A model generated the notes under the pieces. It did no database searches, was not told where the DNA came from, and saw only the letters and a list, made by a program, of their open reading frames with translations. A program made the position numbers and the translations under genes. Below, one piece after another: positions 58,795-64,000 of a stretch of 64,000 nt of DNA. The stretch comes from Seiridium cupressi (Eukaryota > Ascomycota > Sordariomycetes > Amphisphaeriales > Sporocadaceae): positions 124,001 through 188,000 of the forward strand of contig JARVKI010000073.1 in the NCBI GenBank assembly GCA_036674765.1. The letters are read 5' to 3'. Within the stretch, counting starts at the first letter, position 1. Every line of letters starts with the position of its first letter.

Positions 58795-59899
58795 CTTGAA
58801 TGTTGATTTGGAAAGTTCGATTAGATGTTGCATTGGATTAAATGTTGAGTCAACACCCATACCCAAGCTTTGGCGACGGGGCCGGAGCGGCTTTTAATAC
58901 GTGTTCGTCTGACGTTAGCATTCAATGGAGGCCTTAGTATGATTTCATTAGGTATTAGCGACTTAGACGAACCAGACTTGAAGGAGCGGCGAAGGATCCG
59001 AAGGACTAAAGGATTATGCGATAATCGATAGCATGCCAGGAATTCCAGGTAAATCGTGTTTCTGCAATTCCAGAGGATTACTAGACTCAAGTCACTAAGC
59101 GCTCGCCTGCAAGCCCTTCAAGTACATGTTACCGATCTACGTCTGTGATACCTTCACGCGCATCATCCTATCCAGTCACAATAGACACACTACACTACAA
59201 GTCTGAGGAATTGAGACGTTCGCGTGATCTATTACATTCGAAGACAGCGCTGAAACACAATTGTACCTCGCAACAAGTGCGAGGTCCCATCGCATAGGGC
59301 ATGGAGTGTTGATTCTACCAGACGAGATGAGGGCGCAAGTGCAAGTGGAGCAGGTCTTTCAAGGCGCATCAAGGACAAGTTTCCACGAATTGCAGGAGTC
59401 ATGCACTCTTATACGACCCCAGCATTAGTTCGATTATTGGCTGAACATGAACCCATACGATTGAAGCGTTCTCCGGACCGTGGTTTCAGGCGCATCAGGA
59501 AGGTGAATGCTAGATCCAGATCGGCTCATGCTAAAAGTACAGGACAATGGATCTTCCATATCGCACCCTTGTCTATCGACAGCTCTAGATCTTAGCAGCA
59601 GCTTTGTAACCATGATAGAACTCGGAGTTTAACGTGTCCGTATAATCAACCTCAATCTTCTCATCATGACACCTCACAGCTTGAATCAAAGCATTTAATG
59701 ACAGCCCTCCAGGTCGTGCCCCAGGCCATTAAACTTAGGGTTGACTTATAAGTAGAATGACGCTAAGACTTCTGCCCCTCTAAGTAATCTGGATTCTGGC
59801 GTCACTATAAATTACATAGTGCTGTTCATCGGCTCGTTCTTGACGCGAGATGCTGCCATATCGGCCTGGATATCCAGCAAAAACTTTTTCGTTGCCTAA
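58795..59899. other. Promoter side of the defensin-like gene and empty spacer
   Basis: No further gene is seen. The frame at 59401-59595 (+) is short and unremarkable. Confidence 0.4.
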
Positions 59900-60350
59900 G
59901 TGAGCTGCTTTATAGCAGCTAAGCTCAATTTCCCGCCTTCTTGAACTGCTGACATCCTCGCCGCCGAAAATACAATGTTGCGGATCTGCCGACCGTTGAG
60001 TCCGCTAACTTCTTCGCGTCCTTCTTCTTCCTTGATCCATGCATGGATTCTCTCTTTGTCAAGGACTGACTCCTCATCCAGCTAGTTGACGAAATGCAAG
60101 AAGATGTCACTCTTTCGATTGGGGCTGAGCTCGGGGTACTTGATGGCAATGTTGAGCCTAGACATCACAGCATAATCGAACCTGCGTGTTGGTCGTGAGG
60201 ATCAGCATTCCGTCGTAATACTCTAATATGCGTAGCAGCTCTGCGAAACGATCATTATTGACACATATTCTTTGGCCGGTGTCTTCCCTTACCAGAAACA
60301 GAAGCGTTTCTCCCCAGACCTCACTAGGCCAAGGCTCTATGTACATTTTT
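59900..60350 (-). pseudogene. AAA ATPase C-terminal fragment
   Basis: Minus-strand translation gives AELLRILEYYDGMLILTTN, then SRLNIAIKYPELS and LNGRQIRNIVFSAARMSA. This is the distal half of the AAA module in a large fungal family of AAA ATPases (Walker B neighbourhood, sensor 1, arginine-finger region and sensor 2 helix). The Walker B strand is eroded to LLFLVRED and Walker A is absent. A frameshift lies near 60178 and a TAG at 60082-60084 replaces a Gln codon (C to T in CpA). It is a truncated relic. Confidence 0.75.
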
Positions 60351-60699
60351 GAAGAGGCACAGCTAGGCTAGTAGAGATGACAAAGGCAACAAGAAATGTC
60401 GGATCTATACTTTGGAAGAACACCTGGAGCCACTGTATTGGGGATGACAGGTGCGTCGAAAACTGCGAATCCATTGAATGTAGAGATTGACACATTGTTT
60501 GAGCAGCACTGCAATTGCGCCAGCAGATAGGGCCGTGGTAGAATATGAAAACTTCTCAAAAATGCTCCGGGGTGCATCAAGGTATAGACAATTATGCCGC
60601 AACCGTGCAGGCGAGCTTGAGACACAGCGGCGATGAGCTTCGAAGCACCTTGCACCGGCATCTTGATGATGCGAACATTGCAAAGGGAAGCTTCGATAA

Positions 60700-62149
60700 G
60701 CGTGGTCAGTTTCGTTAGTATCCGCAGAAGACTGTCAAATTCCTGTCCACATTCAAAGCCTATCTTGATGCATATAGAGGCGTTGTTGAATCCATGTGCG
60801 CAGCTGGCGGTCAATACGGCGACGCTGCGTACAAGGCGGTCAACTTTTCTTGTTGGACGTCAATCGACATCCCAACCCTCCCTTGCTGTTTACTAACTCT
60901 ATCCAGGTTGCCATAAACAAAGAGAAGTCAGATGACATGATCAGCGAAATGCTCGAACAACTTCAAAAGCAACATGCCCACTTTAACATATTAGAAGAAA
61001 TATGTACACCGAACCCCAGCGATGCAGAGTTGCATTGCAGAAGCGTACAAACTGGGGATCGAAATTGCGCAATATGCGACGTTATATCATCTGAGGTCAA
61101 GTTTAGGTACATAGGGTCGCGTGTCTAAGGCGAGCGTACTTTGCTAGGTCGGCGGTGGAGCTCAATGGTAACTCAGCCAAAGGTTTTTTTTGAGGAGAAC
61201 TTGGCGAATATAGTATCGGCGATGGAAGATATCAAAAACGAGTGCATAATTCAAGATAACAAACGGCTTTACAACGTCGAGAGAACTTTGGAGGAGATGC
61301 GTATAGATATGGCAAAAATTGAAGATGAAAAGAAAGGTGAATTATTAGCCGAATATATCGACAAGCTTGGCTGACCGTTGCTACAGAGAAACAAAAGATA
61401 TACTGGATTGACCGGCTAGAGAGCCTTAGAAACAATGTTCCACCTAATCATCGATCTGAGACTCGGGCAACCAAGGCCTACCAACTCCATCTTGACGCCA
61501 CGTTTAATGGCTATCAGCAGGACGCTGGCACAAGGCTATCTCAATTGCAGCGTCGTGAGTGGTACCAGAGCTGGAAGCGAGTTCTGGAATCATCTCCCCT
61601 GCTTCTCCGAGGTGAATCGAGGGACTTGACACACTTTTGCTGGATCTCACCACTCATGCTTCGATTATTCGAGATGTTCAAAGAGCGGGTGGAGTCGTAG
61701 TGTTCCACTGCTGCCAGACCACTGATACCATTGACCGAGGCGATGAGCTCGTGGATATAGTGAGTCACCTTGCGATTCAAATTCTTAATGGCATGTCGCG
61801 AGGGCTAAACTCGGTAGCTACAAAGTCGATCTCATGGAAAATTGACAGCCCTGAGAGGGGCAGGAATGTACGATTGGGCTTGAAGGTTCTGGCAGAGATT
61901 CTTTCAAGCTTGGAGATAGTAACATTGATGATTGACCGTGCTGACCTAGTGCACGGCGATTGGGAAGCTTGTCTCTGCGAGCTCGCCTTGCTGGCAACCC
62001 CAGATTTGGTCGGGAGTTGTGTCAAGATTATTCTGATTGGAAGTTGTACTATGAGCGACTGGATGACCGTGAAAGAAGGGCTACTTGACTTGGTAGACGA
62101 GGAGCAGGTATTGGAGTTGGAATGTGCAGAGTCAGATTGGGAGGCATAA
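60700..62149 (+). pseudogene. Fungal STAND P-loop NTPase, degraded
   Basis: Pieces in several frames keep the order of a fungal STAND protein. The helical N-terminal region has AYRGVVESM, YGDAAYKAV, then after a probable intron INKEKSDDMISEMLEQLQK and AEAYKLGIEIAQ. A coiled segment follows (RLYNVERTLEEMRIDM). After that come WYQSWKRVLESSPLLLRGES near 61560-61610, an NTPase body VVVFHCCQTTDTIDRGDEL, VTLMIDRADLV in the Walker B position, and KIILIGS. At least four frame changes and several stops break it. The frame at 61637-62149 is the longest surviving part. The AAA fragment lies head to head with it. Similar proteins belong to fungal innate recognition. Confidence 0.65.
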
Positions 62150-63305
62150 TACTGGAAGGGCTACATGGATGGTGTATTATTTGAGGTATTTTGACTCTCG
62201 TGACTACCATGCAATGCAAAACTTCATTGGTTAACTAAATGTATAGTTAGCATTAGGGTGCTGTACTGTAGCATATGCGGTAGGGAACCGGAGAACCGGA
62301 ACCATTTTGTAGCTGCATCCCGCAACTGTACCACCTCGTCAAGAGCAATAGCGCTGGAGATAAATGACTGCCTCCAATCACATGAAGCTGACGGGCAGTG
62401 AATACCCTTGCCCTGGATCCAGCTCCATGCCCACTACCTATCTTTTGCAACACGTGGGCTGCGTGACGACCATTCCACCACTGGAGAACGTGGCTGCAGA
62501 CACTAACCCAAGAGGCGCGACGCTCTCGATTGCGCCTCCACCTCCGACGGGTCTGGATGTCGACTAAAGTTGAGAAAGCGAACCATTAATTGCAGTTACA
62601 ACAATCTGACTTGGGTTGATTGGAAGGCGGCACAGGGCTGAGCATAAGATATCCAAGATACCAAAGCGTACATAGGTAGATAAAGTAGCCACTAATTATT
62701 AATGCGGTCAGTATTACCAATCCTATACTGTCTCTTGGCACAGTAGCCGCTAGTAGCAAACTGGGACTGGGCTGGATCAGCTTTCCCAGAGACCCGACTA
62801 TCGGCAAAAACTTGGTGAAATACCTGATAGATGTGCAACTACATTAGTTCAATCCTCCTCGCGACAAATTCGAGCTCCCGCTATACTGGATGCCAGCAAC
62901 TTGGATCCCAGATAATAGGTGCTATTCCGCTACCAGCCTTGTACTGCAGGCCACTGAAGTACGTGCCTGGTTTCATAGAGTGGGAAGTGTTCTGACGTGC
63001 TTCTTGAATACTGTTAATGTGTTCCATGAACTTTGATGGCAAAAGAGTTCATTCCGCGTGACGGCACTTTCTTTCGGATGACCCCTTCTGCCGGTGCCGC
63101 TTAGCCGTCACCAGATTTAGCTGCGAGTCAAAATAGCATCCCCCCAGTGCCGTGAATCCCGAGCAGCCTAACGTCAGATCTGACACTAATTGCTCCACAT
63201 GACTTTTATTTTTGATTTTTCTAGAATACCTGGAGGCCTCGTGCAATCCTTCCCAGTCAGCTTTAATATCGAGGAACAGATTGCACGCAAGGATTACGCT
63301 TCGCA
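62150..63305. other. Spacer and promoter of the metacaspase gene
   Basis: A minus-strand frame at 62586-62807 has two hydrophobic stretches but no family match. The last few hundred bases are the probable promoter and leader of the metacaspase. Confidence 0.4.
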
Positions 63306-64000
63306 ATGGCTCACTATAATCAATGGCACGGCGGAGGAGGCCAAGAAGGTGGATACTACCGACCTGACAGCGGCTACGGTTACAGTGGACCACAGGGAGG
63401 ATACAGCAGCTACCCGCCCCCACAACTGCCGCCGCGTCCACCTCAACGCCCGCAATGGCAAGAGTCGAGTTACGGCCCAGACGGGTTCGGACGTCACACA
63501 CCACGTTACAATGGTCCGACTTATCAACCTTCACCATCGCCATTCCAACCTCCGCAAGGGTGCGGTTACTATGGGTACCCCGTGGGACAGGGAGGTCCGC
63601 CGATGCATGGATACAGGACGAACAGAAATGCCGCGCCTGTTCCCCATGCACCGCAGCAATTTGGGCAGGGCGCACCACCAGGTTACACATTTCAATATTC
63701 GAACTGTGCCGGCGCACGCAAAGCACTCCTCATCGGTATCAACTATATCGGTCAAAAGAACCAATTACGCGGCTGTATCAATGATGTGAGGAATCTGGCG
63801 GCATTTCTGATCGAACGCTACAACTATAAGCTTGAGGACATGGTTATCCTGACCGACGACCAATCCGACCCCGTTAGGCAACCTACAAAAGCAAACATCA
63901 TACGTGCAATGGGGTGGCTGGTCCAAGGAGCACGACCGAACGACTCTTTGTTTTTGCACTTCTCCGGTCACGGAGGGCAAACTGAGGATCTGGACGGCGA
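63306..64000 (+). CDS. MCA1: Type I metacaspase, 5' part (cut by the window edge)
   Basis: The ATG at 63306 (cgcaATGgc) opens a frame that runs to the window end, giving 231 residues. Residues 1-130 are the Gly/Pro/Gln/Tyr-rich prodomain typical of type I metacaspases ([16 protein letters not shown]). The caspase-like domain starts with [20 protein letters not shown], followed by [15 protein letters not shown] and the catalytic His in LHFSGHGGQ. The catalytic Cys lies beyond the window. Metacaspases are Ca2+-dependent, cleave after Arg or Lys, and act in stress, protein aggregate control and cell death in fungi. No intron is seen in this part and no lesion. Confidence 0.95.
   Translation, partial: MAHYNQWHGGGGQEGGYYRPDSGYGYSGPQGGYSSYPPPQLPPRPPQRPQWQESSYGPDGFGRHTPRYNGPTYQPSPSPFQPPQGCGYYGYPVGQGGPPMHGYRTNRNAAPVPHAPQQFGQGAPPGYTFQYSNCAGARKALLIGINYIGQKNQLRGCINDVRNLAAFLIERYNYKLEDMVILTDDQSDPVRQPTKANIIRAMGWLVQGARPNDSLFLHFSGHGGQTEDLDG

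Overview
The window is from a filamentous ascomycete (Pezizomycotina). The evidence is short GT-AG introns of about 45-250 nt, a Grainyhead/CP2 factor, a fungal rhodopsin-type membrane protein, HET and NACHT proteins, and a highly reducing polyketide synthase relic. I cannot place it below that rank. Gene density is low, and broken genes slightly outnumber intact ones. All exon models come from reading splice signals and protein similarity by eye.

Layout. 0-5 kb: an intact gene fusing a fungal helical N-terminal domain to a low-molecular-weight phosphatase-like domain without its cysteine nucleophile (662-1963), then a HET-domain pseudogene. 5-11.4 kb: no recognisable gene. 11.4-14.3 kb: a three-exon CP2/Grainyhead transcription factor (minus). 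14.3-23.8 kb: a 9.6-kb desert. 23.9-25.5 kb: a SAP-domain nuclear protein. 28-29.7 kb: an oxysterol-binding protein of the Kes1/Osh4 type (minus). 30.8-34.1 kb: an unidentified coding relic, a degenerate 23-nt tandem repeat and an F-box pseudogene. 35.6-37 kb: a secreted tyrosinase (minus). 38.6-40.1 kb: a six-exon seven-helix membrane protein. 41-46.5 kb: a broken uncharacterised gene and a broken NACHT protein (both minus). 47-48 kb: HET and Clr5 fragments.

48.8-54.5 kb holds the most interesting block: relics of an HMG-CoA synthase, an MFS transporter and the AT-DH-methyltransferase part of a polyketide synthase, ending in an ankyrin fragment. This is the composition expected of a dead gene cluster for a polyketide HMG-CoA synthase inhibitor (hymeglusin type), with the extra synthase as self-resistance target. 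54.7-58.1 kb: DNA primase small subunit (minus) and an emopamil-binding-protein family sterol isomerase (plus). 58.5-58.8 kb: a two-exon, 64-residue precursor of a cysteine-stabilised alpha-beta (defensin-like) peptide, missed by any ORF length filter because of its intron. 59.9-62.2 kb: AAA-ATPase and STAND NTPase relics. 63.3 kb to the end: the 5' part of a type I metacaspase, cut by the window edge.

Two themes link the genes. First, many belong to families tied to fungal self/non-self recognition, cell death and defence (HET x2, NACHT, STAND, the phosphatase-like fusion, the metacaspase, the defensin). Second, most of the nonsense changes that can be inferred are C-to-T or G-to-A transitions, several at CpA/TpG, which suggests repeat-induced point mutation or ageing of duplicated copies.
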